Assembly: GCA_963722715.1 (NCBI GenBank) | Contig: CAVROA010000005.1 | Coordinates: 1-64,000 of the forward strand | Source of the DNA: DASQGA01 sp963722715 | GTDB lineage: Bacteria > Actinomycetota > Thermoleophilia > Gaiellales > Gaiellaceae | Length of the DNA stretch: 64,000 bases | Direction of reading: 5' to 3' | Shown: positions 46,712-58,350 of the stretch, one piece after another | Layout of the letters: each line of letters begins with the position of its first letter | Position numbering within the stretch: the stretch's first letter is position 1 | Position numbers and translations under genes: made by a program | Notes under the pieces: model-generated | The model's database searches: none | Told to the model about the DNA's origin: nothing | What the model saw: the letters and a program-made list of their open reading frames with translations, nothing else

Positions 46712-47806
46712 TGCAGATCGCAGTGGTGCTGTGGAACGGGGGGACCGGCGGCGCAGAGACGTTCACCGCATCCCTTTGCAAGGAGCTCCGGAGCGCAGGG
46801 GTCGACGCGGGAATGGTCTTCGTGACGACACCTCACCCCCTGGCCGCGCGCCTCGACGAAGACGGGATCCCGTACTCGGCCTTGGGTTTTGCGAGCGGGA
46901 GGGGGATTGTGCTCCATCCTCGCACAATTGCCAATGCCGTCGGCCGACTCGGGAGGGACGGAGCCATCACGGTCTCTCCGGGCTACCTTACGGCCGCCCT
47001 TCGCATCGGCGGCTACCGTCCCCGGCTCGTGGCGGTAAACCACGGTCACCTGCTTCAGCTTCCGAACCTCCCTCGGCTGGAGCGAGCAAAGAGACGGGTA
47101 GACATGCTGAGCGGCCGCTGGGCGAGTGACGTGGAAGTCACGGTTTCGGACTACATGCTGAGACGTCTAGAGCGGGAGCGGTTTCGCGCGAGCCGGATCG
47201 TGCGAATCTACAACGGGCTCGACCTCTCGAAGTACGACGCGGACAGCAGCGAGGTCGCTTCGCGGGCTCGTTTCGCATCGCCTGGGGGGGCAGGATGATT
47301 CCAGGGAAAGGAGTCGACGATCTGCTCCGCGCGGTCGCAAGCCTCCCGAAAGACCTTGACGCACGACTCCGTCTTGCAGGCGATGGACCGGAGCGGGTCT
47401 CGCTCGAAGCGCTTGCGCTCGAGCTCGGCCTGGAGGCGCGTGTCGAGTTCGCCGGCTGGATGGACGACGTGCCGTCGTTCTGGCGGCCGGCGACGTCGCA
47501 GTAGTCCCCTCCCATCAGTTCGTGGAGTCATTCGGGATGGCAGCAGTCGAGGCGATGGCCTGCGGGCGCCCGGTCGCCGTCTCGCGGAACGGCGGTTTGA
47601 CCGAGGTCGTCGACGCCGGGAGGACAGGTGAGGTCTTCGCGCCGGGCGACGTGGGCGCGCTAGCGCACGCGCTCGCCTCATATGCCTCGGACGGCCCCGG
47701 CGACGTCGGCACGGCGAGGCCGGGACGAGCACGGTGCAAGGATCTCTTCGGTATCGACCGTGCCGCGAAGTCGTACCTCGAGCTCTTTTCTCCGAGCGGA
47801 CCGTGA
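46711..47806 (+). pseudogene. GT4-family glycosyltransferase, disrupted frame
   Basis: The gene starts at ATG 46711 (MQIAVVLWNGGTGGAETFTA), a normal GT4 N-terminus. It continues to RIVRIYNGLDLSKYD, breaks near 47255, continues RMIPGKGVDDLLRAVASLPK, and breaks again near 47500. The end is FVESFGMAAVEAMACGRPVA, with a GLTEVVDAGRTGEVFAPGD tail. A G7 run lies at 47284-47290. The stop TGA at 47804-47806 overlaps the GTG of the epimerase by 4 nt. Two single-base corrections would restore a protein of about 365 aa. Confidence 0.8.
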
Positions 47807-48925
47807 AGACGCTGAAGACGATCCTCTACGTCGTCGGGGCCAGGCCCAACTTCGTGAAGGCGGCGCCCGTCATCCAGGCGCTTGCGGGAGACCAAAATGT
47901 TCGCCAGATCGTCGTCCATACGGGCCAGCATTACGATCCTGCGCTCTCTGAAGAGGTTCTCGAAGACCTCGGCTTTCCTGTTCCGGATCGCTTTCTCGGT
48001 GTCGGCTCCGGGACGCACGCGGAGCAGACTGGAAAGACGCTCATCGCGGTCGAACAAGTACTCCTCGAGGACGGGCCGGACCTCGTCGTAGTGAGCGGCG
48101 ATGTCAATGCGACACTCGCCGCGGCCCTCGCCGCGGCCAAGCTTTCGATTCCAGTAGCCCACATAGAGTCAGGGCTCCGGTCCGGGGACTGGTCGATGCC
48201 TGAGGAGATAAACAGGGTCCTCATGGACCGCCTTTCCCAGATTCTCTTCACGCACAGTCCAGAGGCGGCCGACAATCTGGCCCTGGAGGGCGTCGACGGG
48301 AGGCGCATCCACTACGTCGGGAACACGATGATCGACTCCCTGCGCCGATTCGAGGGCGCGGCACGGGCAAAGGAGGCGTGGGGGCCGATCGGGGTAGAGC
48401 CGGGACGCTTCGTGCCCGTCACGCTGCACCGACCGTCGAACGTCGACGACTCGGTCAGTCTGAGAGCGATCGTCGATGCACTGGTCGAGCTTGCGAGCAG
48501 GATGGCGGTGGTCTTTCCAATTCACCCCCGTACCCGGGAACGTCTCGATGTCGAAGGCTGACCGACCGGCTTGCGAGCGCCGGGGTCCGGTGCCTCGATC
48601 CGCTCGGTTACCTCGAATTCCTTTCGCTCGAGCTGGCGGCCGGGGCTGTGCTAACCGACTCGGGCGGGATCCAGGAGGAGACGTCCGCTCTCGGCGTGGC
48701 CTGTTACACGCTGCGTGCGAACACCGAGCGGCCCATCACGCTACGCAGGGGACGAACATGTTGCTCGGCGACGACCCGCGCGCGATCGCCAGCATCCGCC
48801 TCTCTCCACGTGCCGCACCGTCACCGATCCACCTATGGGATGGTGATGCGGGCGAGCGGGCGGCCGCGATTCTGGCGCACGCGGTGACACCGGGCGGATC
48901 CAAGCATCTCGCTGTGGCGACGTGA
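47803..48925 (+). pseudogene. wecB: UDP-N-acetylglucosamine 2-epimerase, disrupted frame
   Basis: This cytosolic enzyme converts UDP-GlcNAc to UDP-ManNAc. Recognisable blocks are VVGARPNFVKAAPVIQAL, VHTGQHYD, GDVNATLAAALAAAKLSIPV, HIESGLRSGDWSMPEEINR and TLHRPSNVDD. After a frame change near 48556 it continues LGYLEFLSLELAAGAVLTDS, then GGIQEETSALGV. After another near 48748 it reads GTNMLLGDDPRAI. GTG 47803 overlaps the previous stop, and the end at 48925 overlaps the next GTG, each by 4 nt. UDP-ManNAc would feed the adjacent TagA/WecG-type transferase. Confidence 0.88.
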
Positions 48926-49742
48926 CCGGCGCCGACCGAGATCGGGCGGTCGTGCTCGGCTGTGAGATCGACCGTGTTCGCATGAACGAAGCGGTCGCAT
49001 TGTGCCGAGCAGCCGTGGAGCAGCAGAGCTTCCTGCAGCACATGGCGCTCAACGCGGCGAAGATCGTCTCTCTACGCGCCGACTCCCGCCTCCGGGAGGC
49101 CGTGGCGGGGTCGGAGCTGGTGACCGCAGACGGCCAACCCTGGTCTGGGCTTCGCGCCTTCTCCGCGATCCACTGCCGGAGCGTGTTGCCGGAATTGACC
49201 TGATGGAGGAGCTGTTCGCGCTGTCTGAGCGCGAGGGGTATCGCATCTATCTCCTCGGAGCGACTCCGGACACCCTCGCTAGAGCGATAGAGCGCCTGCT
49301 CGAACGCCATCCGAATCTTTCAATCGCGGGGTCGCAGCACGGCTACTTCTCCGAAGGTGAATCCGGGGTTATCTGCGAGCGGATCAGGGCGGCAGCCCCG
49401 GACGTCCTCTTCGTCGCCATGAGCTCGCCACGGAAGGAGTACTGGCTCGCCGAGCACGGCCGAGCGCTCGGCGTACCCATGATAATGGGTGTTGGAGGGG
49501 CTCTCGACGTCATCGCCGGGAATGTCTTCCGGGCCCCGCGCTGGGCTCAGGTCACCGGGTTCGAATGGGCCTGGCGGGTCGCGCAGGAGCCGCGCCGGCT
49601 CTGGCGCCGGTATCTGGTTACGAACACGAGGTTCATCGTTCTCGTTGCGCGCGAAGTCCTTGCGGGGAGCCTGAACCGGCGCGCTCGGTCAGGACCTCCT
49701 CGAAGACCCCGATCAACTCGGAAGCGTGACGCTCGGCCGTGA
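48922..49742 (+). pseudogene. WecG/TagA/CpsF-family glycosyltransferase, one frameshift
   Basis: This is the GT26 family, typically adding ManNAc or ManNAcA to lipid-linked GlcNAc. Blocks are FLQHMALNAAKIVSLRAD, VTADGQP, WASRLLRDPLPERVAGIDLM, YLLGATPDTLARAI and APDVLFVAMSSPRKEYWLAE, then GVGGALDVIAG. The frame breaks at about 49138, where CAACCCTGG should probably read CAACCCCTGG to give DGQPLVWASRLL. The C-terminal 30 codons overlap the end of the opposite-strand glycosyltransferase, suggesting the true stop may be nearer 49670. Confidence 0.88.
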
Positions 49743-50831
49743 ATGTCGCCGTGGCCCAGGCCTTCGCCTGCGCACCGAGGGTTTGGATCAGCGACCTGTC
49801 CCGGTGAAAGCGTTCGATCTTCTCGGCTAAGTCGTCTGAATTCCGCGGCTCATACGTAAACCCGTTCAAGCCGTCGCGAATGAGCTCGGCGGTCCCACTC
49901 GAGCGTGCGCCGATAACTGGCCGACCGAGCTTCATGGCCTCCACCGTGGTCCGCCCGAAGGCCTCCAGTCGAGAGCATGTGAGCGCGACGTCGGCCTGCA
50001 CGACCTCTGTCGCAGGGTCGTCTCGGAAGCCAGCGAGGGAGACAAGGTCTGTGATCTCTTCAGCCCTGGCGAGGGTCAGCAGTTGGTCTATGTAGCTGGG
50101 CAAATGGGTACCACCCACGAAGCGTAGGTTCACGTCGATTCCGCGACGACGGAGCGTGCCCGCCGCCTTGATGGCGTCCTCGAGGCCTTTGCTGGGAGTG
50201 ATTCGTCCGATCTGGACGAGTCGGAGCGGCCCTGACCGCGTGAGGGGATCCGCCGCGACATTCTCCGGAAGCAGGACGGCCGGGGCAACGCGACGCGTCT
50301 TGTCCCTGAAGCGCACCCCCGCCGCGTCTTCAAGGAGGACCTGGGAACTCACAATCACCCGGTCTGAGAGACGATCGATAGCAGCGAAGGCTGCATTCTC
50401 GCCGAGATGAAACGTAAAGTCGTGGGACCGCCGACCGAACTCGTGGCGATACCAAACGTGAGGTCGGCGTGCCGCCCTTGCCCCAAGGGCGCCGAGCGGA
50501 ATCGTGAGTGTGTTTGTCACGACGATGTCGGGCCGGAGTCTGCGCAGGAGCCGGCTCATCGGCCCGAGAGCGGTCAGGTTTCGGCCTGCTGCAATGATTG
50601 CCCGCCGGCAAAGCTGCGTTCGAGAGAGCCGCCCTGGGGACGCCCACCATGCGCTCGTCTGTTCGACGACCGAAATGCCATTTTCTTCGAAGCGAACACC
50701 GAGCGACCCTGCGTGCGGCAGGACCGCGACCACCTCGACTCCACTCGCCCTGAGGCACACCACAGACTCCAGCATCGCGAGTTCGGCCCCGCCGAGCTTT
50801 CCGCGCTATGCGAGACCCACGCGATCCTCAC
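49633..50831 (-). CDS. GT4-family glycosyltransferase (5' frameshift suspected)
   Basis: The body from 50775 down is intact. It has RPDIVVTNTLTIPLGALGAR, HVWYRHEFG, RLVQIGRITPSKGLEDAIKA and the donor-site block LTCSRLEAFGRTTVEAMKLG, then RPVIGARSSGTAELIRDG. The first ATG-type start at 50775 misses the N-terminal strand. In the next frame, GTG 50831 encodes MRIAWVSHSAESSAG, which would join to ELAMLESVV if one G were added in the GGGG run near 50790. Orientation is opposite to the upstream half of the locus. Confidence 0.85.
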
Positions 50832-51534
50832 GCGCGCGTCGCCCAGAGGTTGACGTACCACCACGACGGCGACCCGCCGCGATCTCATCCTTGGCATCTG
50901 AGACCGACCGGACCTGCCGCCGGCGATCGTCGAGGACGGTGATGTTTTTGAAACCAAGGATCTCCAGGTAACGTGGGAGCTCGAGCGGATCCCGCCCCGC
51001 GTTTCGCAGGCAAGCTGGATTCCATTCGACGATCAAAACCGAGGGGTCGCCGCCCGAGACGAGGTCACCCATTCCGTCGAGGGCCTCGAACTCGGCGCCC
51101 TCCACGTCGATCTTCGCGAGGTCAACCGGGCCCTGGACGACCTGGTCGACGGCAACGGTCCTGACTTCAGTCGTCCGAACGGTCTCAGTTAGGGGGTGTG
51201 GAAAGAGCCCGTGGGAGTCGCTGGAACCGGTGACGTGCAAGGGTCGCCTGGAGTCCCCACTACCCGCGGCGAACGGGTGGGTCTCCACGTTCGCGAACCC
51301 GTTCGCCCTTACATTTGCCCGCAGGAGAGAGAGGGTCTCGACACAGGGCTCGAACGCATGCACTTTTCCGGACGGTCCGACAGCCCGCGCCGCGACCAGC
51401 GTGTAGTAGCCGACATGCGCGCCGATATCGAGAACTACCATTCCCGGGCGAAGCGCCTCGGCCAGGTGCGCGTCAGTCACCGGCTCGTAGCGATCGAAGA
51501 CGAACGGATCGACGAATCGTGGGGGGAGCCTCAT
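50806..51534 (-). CDS. FkbM-family methyltransferase
   Basis: This SAM-dependent methyltransferase has motif I VVLDIGAHVGYYTLVAARAV, GKVHAFEPCVETLSLLRANV, and the FkbM block LAKIDVEGAEFEALDGM, then VEWNP. It probably O-methylates a sugar of the polymer. The frame is open upstream of the ATG at 51534, with a plausible basic N-terminus (FARWLWRGLRRRWFWLRRDR) but no start codon. An ATG at 51665 in another frame could be the real start if one base is wrong near 51640. The 3' end overlaps the start of the glycosyltransferase by 26 nt. Confidence 0.88.
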   Translation of the reverse strand: MRLPPRFVDPFVFDRYEPVTDAHLAEALRPGMVVLDIGAHVGYYTLVAARAVGPSGKVHAFEPCVETLSLLRANVRANGFANVETHPFAAGSGDSRRPLHVTGSSDSHGLFPHPLTETVRTTEVRTVAVDQVVQGPVDLAKIDVEGAEFEALDGMGDLVSGGDPSVLIVEWNPACLRNAGRDPLELPRYLEILGFKNITVLDDRRRQVRSVSDAKDEIAAGRRRGGTSTSGRRAREDRVGLA

Positions 51535-51699
51535 CCTGAACCCGGAGACTTTGGCGTCGACCGCGCTGGCATCCCGATCCCGACGAAGCCAGAACCACCG
51601 CCGCCGCAGGCCCCGCCACAGCCAGCGCGCGAAGAGTAGGGGTCGGCTGGCGGCAGGGCGTTCATGCTCCGTGAGGTTGCTCTCGACGGACGAGCGTCA

Positions 51700-53211
51700 T
51701 CAGGAAACGCCGGTCTTCCCGGTCGAGCATGAAGCCAGGACCCAGACCGCGTAAGCCGTCAGAACAGAGATGGTCAGCGCACACGAAATCGGATCGTCGA
51801 TGCGGCTGTCGCGAAAAACTACCGCTGTGCCACCCATTGCTGCGAGTATTGCGACGCCCTGAGATGCCAGCTTGCGCGCGAACGCGATGCTCTCGCGCGA
51901 GAAAGAGATCGTACGTCCGACAAAGAGCCAGAGAAGGCCAGTCTCGAAGAGGCAGCGAAGGACGAAGCTCCAGGCAGCACCGGGCAGCCCGAACTCGTGT
52001 GTCAGGACAACGACTGCGACGATGTTGAGAGGGACCTCGACGATGTAGAGCTTCGTGGCGATGTCGGGCCTCCCGATCCCGTTCAGTAGGGCGCCGGAGA
52101 GCGGGGCGAGAAGAGCGATGACGAACCCGAGCGCGAGTATCCGCATGGTCTCGGTCGCGTGCGCGGCGAAAGAAAGGCCGATCCATGCGTGCAGGATCTC
52201 CTACGCCCAGACGAAGAGGACGAAAAAAACGGGTACGAGGGCGAAGAAGAGATAGCGATGCGCCCGCAGGTAGTAGTGCTCGATTCGGTCCTTCTGATCG
52301 GTCGCCTCGAGCGCGCTGAAAGCCGGAAAGAGCGGGCGGATCACGCTCGCGGGGAAGACGGAAAGCCGCGACTGCAGGTTGAAAGGGACCGTGTAGTACG
52401 TAAGTGTCGCGACCGACAAGATGACGCCGATCAGCCACTGGTCGAAGTACAAGAGCATCGGTCCGAGAAGAAGACCGAGCGCGACCCAGCCACCGAATCG
52501 GATCATCTCCCGTACCCGTTCCAGGTACCGCCGCGTCATTAGTTCGGCTGCCGAAAAGCTTTGAAACAGCGGCACGACGGTGTTCGCAGCTAAAAACGAG
52601 GCGAGAAAGCTGAGGACCCGGAGGGTGAAGAACGCGTAGAGGATGATCTCAAAGTCCAGGCCGAGCAGGACGATTACGATTCCCACGAGGTACAACCCGG
52701 CGCTCCCGAATATGGCGAGCGCACTTGCAAGCCCGAACCGCTGGCCGGCTTCAAGCACGCCGAACTGCGAGCGAATCGCGAACTCGATCGGGAGTGCGAG
52801 GGCAAAGAGATGGAACGAGAGAATCCCGAGGTCTCGAACCCCTTCGCTAACCCCGAGAGCGTCGACGAGAAACGGAGCGAGGAACCAGACGCAGACGGCA
52901 CCTATGGCACCGAAGCACGCTTGTGTCCCGATCGCAGTCCAGGCCCAGACCGCACCAGCCCTCGAGTCTCCTACCGCCAACTCGCGGGCGACGTAGCGCG
53001 CGGCCGCCCGGGAGAGCCCGAGGTCCAGCCAGGCAAGGTTGGCTATCAAGACCCACGTGATCGTGAGGATTCCGAAAAGCTCCAGGCCAAACTCCCGGAT
53101 CATGATCGGGATCAGCAGGACGCCTAGGCCGAGCACCGCAGCGCTCGTCCCTAGAGACAGCAAGCTGTTATGAGCGAGCCGCCGAGAGTGAGTCAAATGC
53201 AGGCCGCTCAC
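51700..53211 (-). pseudogene. Wzx-type oligosaccharide flippase interrupted by in-frame TAG
   Basis: This polytopic membrane protein of the MATE/PST superfamily flips the lipid-linked repeat unit. It starts near 53211 (HSRRLAHNSLLSLGTSAAVL) and has about 12 helices, with WLDLGLSRAAARYVARE and FRFGG-like FGGWVALG blocks. Translation stops at a TAG at 52201-52203, but the same frame continues EILHAWIGLSFAAHATETMR to the true end at 51700 with four more helices. A single substitution (for example GAG to TAG) explains it. Length without the stop is about 503 aa, normal for Wzx. Confidence 0.85.
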
Positions 53212-53446
53212 GTACTCACAGCGTAGTCAACACACCTGCCGAGGCAACCCTGCGCGAGGACTTGGCCGGACTCAGGTACGACAGACGCTCCGGCAAGCCC
53301 TGGCAAGGGCAGCGTTGTCGTCCGAGCATGCCTCGATCGAGGGTTCGTCGGTTTTAGCGCGGCCATGCCTCGATGGAGTGATCACTCGAAGACGCCCGGC
53401 CTTCCGATCTTAGCGGTGCCGCAACCGCTACCGCTCGGAAGGATTT

Positions 53447-54152
53447 ATGGCCCGCTCAGAACGCCGCAATCGTTCGTCCTTTGCCCAGATCTCCGCCGTC
53501 GCAGTCGTGATGCTCGCCTGCATCTCGTGCTTCGCGGGGAGCGCCGGAGCTGCCATCAGTTGGCGCGGAAACTTCGAGACGGGCTCGTTTAGCCAATGGC
53601 TCGGAACCCAGGCGCTTCAGGGTCCTGCAACGATCGTAAGCACGCAGGTTCGCGACGGTCGCTACGGCGCTCGGTTGAAGATACCGCTCAACGCCCGATC
53701 CGAACGCTACCGGGGGCGAGCGGAGCGAGGTTCTCCACGGTCCAGGCGAGCGCGAGGGCGACGAGTCCTGGTGGGCATGGAGCTCGTACTGGGGCAGCGT
53801 TTCCAACCCCAATCCCAACACATGGTGGAACATTTTCACCCAATGGCATAACACCGACGGCGCGGGCCGGCAAGAATCCCATGTTCGAGGTCAATACGCG
53901 GTGCACCACCATGGAAAATCCAGCTCGGAACGTTCGGCGGCCAGGTCAACAAGGAGGACAGGACAGATCTTTCTGCTGGCCAGACTCGAGCGGAACAGGT
54001 GGTACAACTTCGCTGTTTGCCGCCGTGCGCTGGGCGCCCGATAACGCGGGATTCGTGGAGGTTGCTGGCTGAACGGAGCGCCCGTAGTCCCACTTACATA
54101 CAGACCCGCGGGGTCCGAAGGCAGGGGCGTCTATTTGAAACAGGGGCTCTAG
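53447..54152 (+). pseudogene. Secreted heparin-lyase-I-like polysaccharide lyase, disrupted frame
   Basis: It begins with a signal peptide (ACISCFAGSAGAAISW), followed by RGNFETGSFSQWLGTQALQG. In other frames it continues with WWNIFTQWHN, WYNFAV, RWAPDNAGFVEV, WLNGAPVVPLTYRPAGSEGR and GVYLKQGL. This order matches the heparin lyase I-like (PF14099-type) beta-jelly-roll family that binds or cleaves acidic polysaccharides. Several indels are needed. In an exopolysaccharide locus it may trim the polymer. Confidence 0.6.
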
Positions 54153-54559
54153 GGGGGGGCGTGGGGGCTGACAGCAGTGTGTTGTCGGAGCAACAGGCGC
54201 GGAACGTCCTTCGCCGATGTCGCTACGCCTGGTGCAGGTGTCGTCGAGGCCTCGGCCAGCGGGACGCCGGAGCGGTGGGGAGGTCGCTTGCCGGCAACTG
54301 TGCGCGCCGATGGCCTGGTTCGGGCCGCCTTTGCTCCTCGCCGCCGAATCCACGTGCTCGCAAGGGCAAGCTCCGGCAAAGTCTCAAGGGTCATCGTCGC
54401 GCGGGCCGAGGTCGCTCGGAGTTCGGATGGAAGCGCCTGTGAGCCGGAGCTCTAGGGAGGGTCGATGCCACCGTATATCTGCCTGGATGGCTCGGCAGCG
54501 AAACCTCGTCGTCGTGGCCCGGGCGGTTTTCCCGGACGGGGTGCGGCGTGCGACTCGGA
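54153..54559. other. No recognisable gene
   Basis: An 8-base G run (54152-54159) starts this stretch. Short plus-strand frames such as VVEASASGTPERWGGRLPAT and RVIVARAEVARSSDGSA look faintly protein-like but match no family I know. The base quality is suspect, as in the neighbours. Confidence 0.3.
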
Positions 54560-55690
54560 TCGTTCACGTCTCGACGCGTGAGCTGCACCTCGCGAGAACC
54601 GGCTCGAGAACGTCTCGCCGGCTCGGTGCTCGAGCCGCATCGGATGCTGCTTCGCCAAGAAGCGCTGGAGGACCGATGACCGTCTCATCTGCAGAGTCGG
54701 CGAACCGGGCGAAGCTGCACTCCGAGGTCCAGGCCTCGTAGACGCCACTGACCTTCCCGTAGCTGTTGTCCAGGAGAACGTGGGGGACTCCGGGGCGGGC
54801 AGAACGCAAAGAATGTGGGCGTGTAGCCGGTCGGTTATAGCGACCCCTTGCGCCGAAGCCGCGACGAGCGCGCATCCACGCCGAGGCGCTGCGCTTCAGC
54901 CATCCAGTTGATGCGCGCGCTTCGAGTGCCTTGGTCACCAAGTGGTCGACGCCGCGCGGTGAGCGCCGTACCAGTGGACTAGCAGGTGATTGGCTGACTG
55001 AAGCGCACTATCCGGGCTCCTCGAGCCAGTCGGCGATATCGACGTCCCACTCCGCCTGTGGGCGGTGGAGCCCTTCAATGTCCTCCCCGGCCGAGCCAGA
55101 GGATATCTCGCTCGGGGCGTTCCCGATCGACCGGCCGGGCGCAGAGCGAATCCCATCTGCGGACAGAGCGACGCTTCGAGTTGGAGATCTTCCTCCTGAG
55201 CCGTTTTCCGGCTTGCGACGTCTCTAACGAGGACCACGAAGTCCCCGTGCCCCCGCAGCGCCGCGCGGACCCGCTCGAGGTTTTGGGCGACTGTTGCCCT
55301 GCGAGTGGATCAACTGGGAACCTGGATCAATCGGATTCTTCGGGAACCCGCTCACAAGCTCTTCGCGAAACGTCTGGCGACCTGGCCAAGATGCCCGAAG
55401 TTCCCGCCTTCGTTGCGTCCGGGGGTCGGGGCCTCGGCCGACGCGACGCTCGAGAGTTCTTCGCCGGAACGATGTGCGGTCAGCGGTATACGCGACATCG
55501 ATGTTTACAAGTCTGCCAGCCAGTCACGCCCCGAGCCAGATCGCGCTGTCGCCGACGCCTCCTGTAGATCGGAAAATGAACGAGGCGCCACGGGCCGATC
55601 GCGTGGAATCACGGCGCCGAGGGTCTTCTCGATCGTGCCGCGCAGGTCACAAGGTGCTGCTGGAGACCCGGTCGCCTGGGCGGTGATGCG
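54560..55690 (-). pseudogene. Polysaccharide pyruvyl transferase (EpsI/GumL-like), disrupted frame
   Basis: Read on the minus strand across frames, it has VALVHFPIY-like and GVGDSAIWLGA near 55530-55600, VAYTADRTSFRRRTLE, then GGNFGHLG. Next come ATVAQNLERVRAALRGHGDF, VVLVRDVASRKTAQEE and CPQMGFAL. The end has TDRLHAHIL and the C-terminal signature PHVLLDNSYGKVSGVYEAWT. This is the block order of pyruvyl transferases that add ketal-linked pyruvate to exopolysaccharide. Frame changes occur roughly every 50-150 bases, so no single reading frame covers it. Confidence 0.7.
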
Positions 55691-56813
55691 GCGCTTGAGC
55701 CGGCGGGGGCCGCGACCGCGATGCGGGCAGCGGATGCGGGCCTGCGGCGCGCTTCATGGCGCGGCGCAACCCGGCATCGGCTCCGAGCTCCCCGAGGCCT
55801 GCGATCGTGTCGTTCCAGAGCGCCGCGGTGGATCGGCCCGCTGGGCACGAAGGTCCGCCTCGGGTGCCGGCGATGGACCTTGGCGGGGAACGTCTTGCTG
55901 CGCAAAAGCGCCGCGAGTCCCTGGAGGCTGCAGGCCATTGTTCGCATGCACTTCGAACAGCGGCCGCGGTTCTGGGCTCCGCCCGGGATTTCTCCAGCAG
56001 GACGTGAAAACAGCGCAGCGCGCGGCCTGCAGCATGCGACGATGCTGTTCCATCTTCTGGAAGCGACTAGATTCGGCGCCGTCGTGTACGCGCAGGCTCT
56101 CGAGGCTCTCGGTGTGTTCCAAAGGGGATCCGCGAGCGAGTGACCCGCCGGAATGAGTTGCCGATACGACAGAGTGGCGGAGAGCGTCAAACGCGCCGAA
56201 ACGTCTTCTGAAGGAGGAGGGCGACGCTCGCGAGGGCAGGGCCATGAAGGAGCTTGCGGATGTCCTGCTGATAAGAGGAGGCACGAAGTTCGTCTCCGAC
56301 TTCGAGCAACTGCTCGGCTGTCCGCAGCTGCGTTTCGAACGCCCGCGGTGAACGCGTCCCGAAGATCTCATCGCTCCTCCCGACATCGAAGCCGTCCGCG
56401 AGAATGAGGGCGTCGAGCCTTGGTGGTCTCGGCGTGGAGTGAACGAATCGACGCCCGCCGAAAAGAAGCAGGCAACCTGATGCCCCCGGTTCCGGCGAGG
56501 AGTGCTCGCGCGGCTCTGCCCCCTCGACCTCTGTGATCGGGTGAAGCTCGTCGGGCGCCCAGGCATGGAAGATCTCCTGGATTCTCTTCGCCGAGGAGAG
56601 CCCCTCGGCGAGACCGGGCCTGCGACGCGAAGCAACGCGCTCGCCATCGCGGGAAGGAGGCCAGCCGCGGAGACGACATCCAGGAGGACCCACCGCATTG
56701 GACGCAGATGACCGGAGTAGGAGATCGACTCGGCTGAGCCTCGGAGGGTGACCGTCCGCGCTGGCAGCGCCTGGGCTCTCCTGCAAGTCGTCGACGATGA
56801 GGTCATCCATCAC
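55691..56813 (-). pseudogene. Unrecognised disrupted coding region
   Basis: The longest minus frame (56187-56813) begins MMDDLIVDDLQESPGAASAD and holds LDALILADGFDVGRSDEIFG and QQDIRKLLHGPALASVALLL. Further minus frames to 55700 include WNDTIAGLGELGADAGLRRA. These look like real but shifted protein sequence. I cannot assign a family. Given the location it is probably another glycan-modifying enzyme. Confidence 0.35.
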
Positions 56814-56829
56814 GTTGACCGTGATGGAT

Positions 56830-57740
56830 GGAGGGGCTCTTGTCGAGCCGGGAACGCGCCCGTGTCGCGGGCCCTTGCGGTGCGGTGAGCGTCTCCCGAG
56901 GTAGGCCTCTCCGCCGGAGCAGCGATCCAGTTCCCAACGGCCTTCACCCGCTGTACCAGTCGAGCTCGTTGTTGTCGATCCGTAGAGAAACGAGCGGTTG
57001 AGAGCGATTCGATGTCGCCGAATTGAACGAGGAAACCCGTTTTCCCCTCGTCGATTCGCTCCCTCGCCTCGCCGACGTCCGTTGCCGCGACCGGCAACTC
57101 CTTGCCATTGCCTCGGTGATCAAATCGGAAAGCCTTCCATTCCTCGATGCGAGACGAAAACCGAGGCATTCGAGGAGGAGGCGCTTCCACGTCGAGCCAG
57201 GAATCCGAGGAAGTCGCCAGGGCTTCCTCCAGGCCGAGCCGCTTGGCCGCCTGCAGAAGGTCCTTGTCGCCCAGGGTCCCGTTCCCACAATCGCAGCCCG
57301 AACCTGGGGTGCCGCTGGGCGGTTCGGCGGATTGCCCGTCCGAAGGTCGCCTCGACCCGCTTGCGCGGAATCAAGGCGGACGCGGTTCAAGGCGTACGTG
57401 CGCGCAGCCTGCTCCGGGCCGGGACAAACCGTATCCAGGTCTACGCCTGCCCGGGAAGAATGGCGAATCAGCGGGATCGACCCCATACTGGTCAGTGCCA
57501 TGCATCCCCCGAGGCGCCCCCATCGCCAACGCCGGTGAACATCTGAAATGGTGAGTCGGTGGACAGCGACGCCTGGAGACGCCGGAACCGGAGCGGGAAG
57601 CCGGCGCAGTACACGGTTCTCTCCTTCCCATCCGCCTCCGGTCCACTCGTACGGCCCGGCCAGCTGGGTCGTGCTCACGTACGCGCACTCCGAAAGCTAC
57701 CATGATAGGGGGTGGCGCCCATGCGGTTCAAGGTCAGGCC
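56830..57740 (-). pseudogene. GT4-family glycosyltransferase, disrupted frame
   Basis: Minus-strand blocks across frames include MGATPYHGSF near 57710-57740 (N-terminal loop), ENRVLRRLPAPVPASPG, DKDLL with AAKRLGLEEALA, and the donor-site part SSR...EELPVAATDVGEARERI. The last continues DEGKTGFLVQFGDIESLS at about 57000-57110. The final block is highly characteristic of GT4 enzymes. Several indels are required to read the gene through. Confidence 0.7.
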
Positions 57741-58350
57741 GTCACCCCACGATCCGGCCGGTGGCGCGCTGCGCCGCCAAGGACAAATGACGAGCTTGGC
57801 GAGGGCGCGCCCAAGAACTCGCACCAGAGGGCGAGGCGGAACCACGGTGCAAAGTCATAAACCTGGAGACGTTGTTCTTGTCCGCGACGAGAACGATGGA
57901 ATCGACCTCGTCTTGCAGATGGGCCAGTAGCTGGAGGTGGGAACGGAGTTGATTTCGGGTTCAGTGTGACTGTCGAGTCGGAGCCGCCGTCACTGCTGGA
58001 CCCCGTTGCGAGGCATTTGAATAACCATGGCTGTGGAGTTCGGGGTCGCGAGGGATGCCGAGTCCGGAGAACGAGCCCGCCGATGCGACCGTGCCTACAC
58101 TGACCGACGGCTCGAGACAGCGACGTGACCCACCCTTATAACCCCAATCGTGGCGCCGGGTATCTGGCTGGGCTTTGGGCCGTGCTTCCAGGGCAGAAGT
58201 GGTTTCGCGCCTCGGGCGTGCCGGGAGTCAAGGCGTCGAGATACCTGGCTCCACGTACGGGAGCGGCAGCGCTGGAACGCGTTGGGGCCCGGGCAGGTGC
58301 GCTGCTACAAGTCCTCGATTGCCCGGCGGTCTACGCGCCCCTCTAAATAA
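57741..58350. other. No recognisable gene
   Basis: This stretch of about 610 bases lies between the minus-strand glycosyltransferase and the plus-strand amidotransferase. Only short frames are present, none with recognisable motifs (for example VVLVRDENDGIDLVLQMGQ at 57872-57930). It may include the divergent control region and a lost gene end. Confidence 0.4.

Noticed and set aside
53329..53375. Direct repeat CATGCCTCGAT (53329-53339 and 53365-53375)
   Set aside because: Only two copies, 36 bp apart, with no associated genes or further units, so neither CRISPR-like nor clearly an attachment site.
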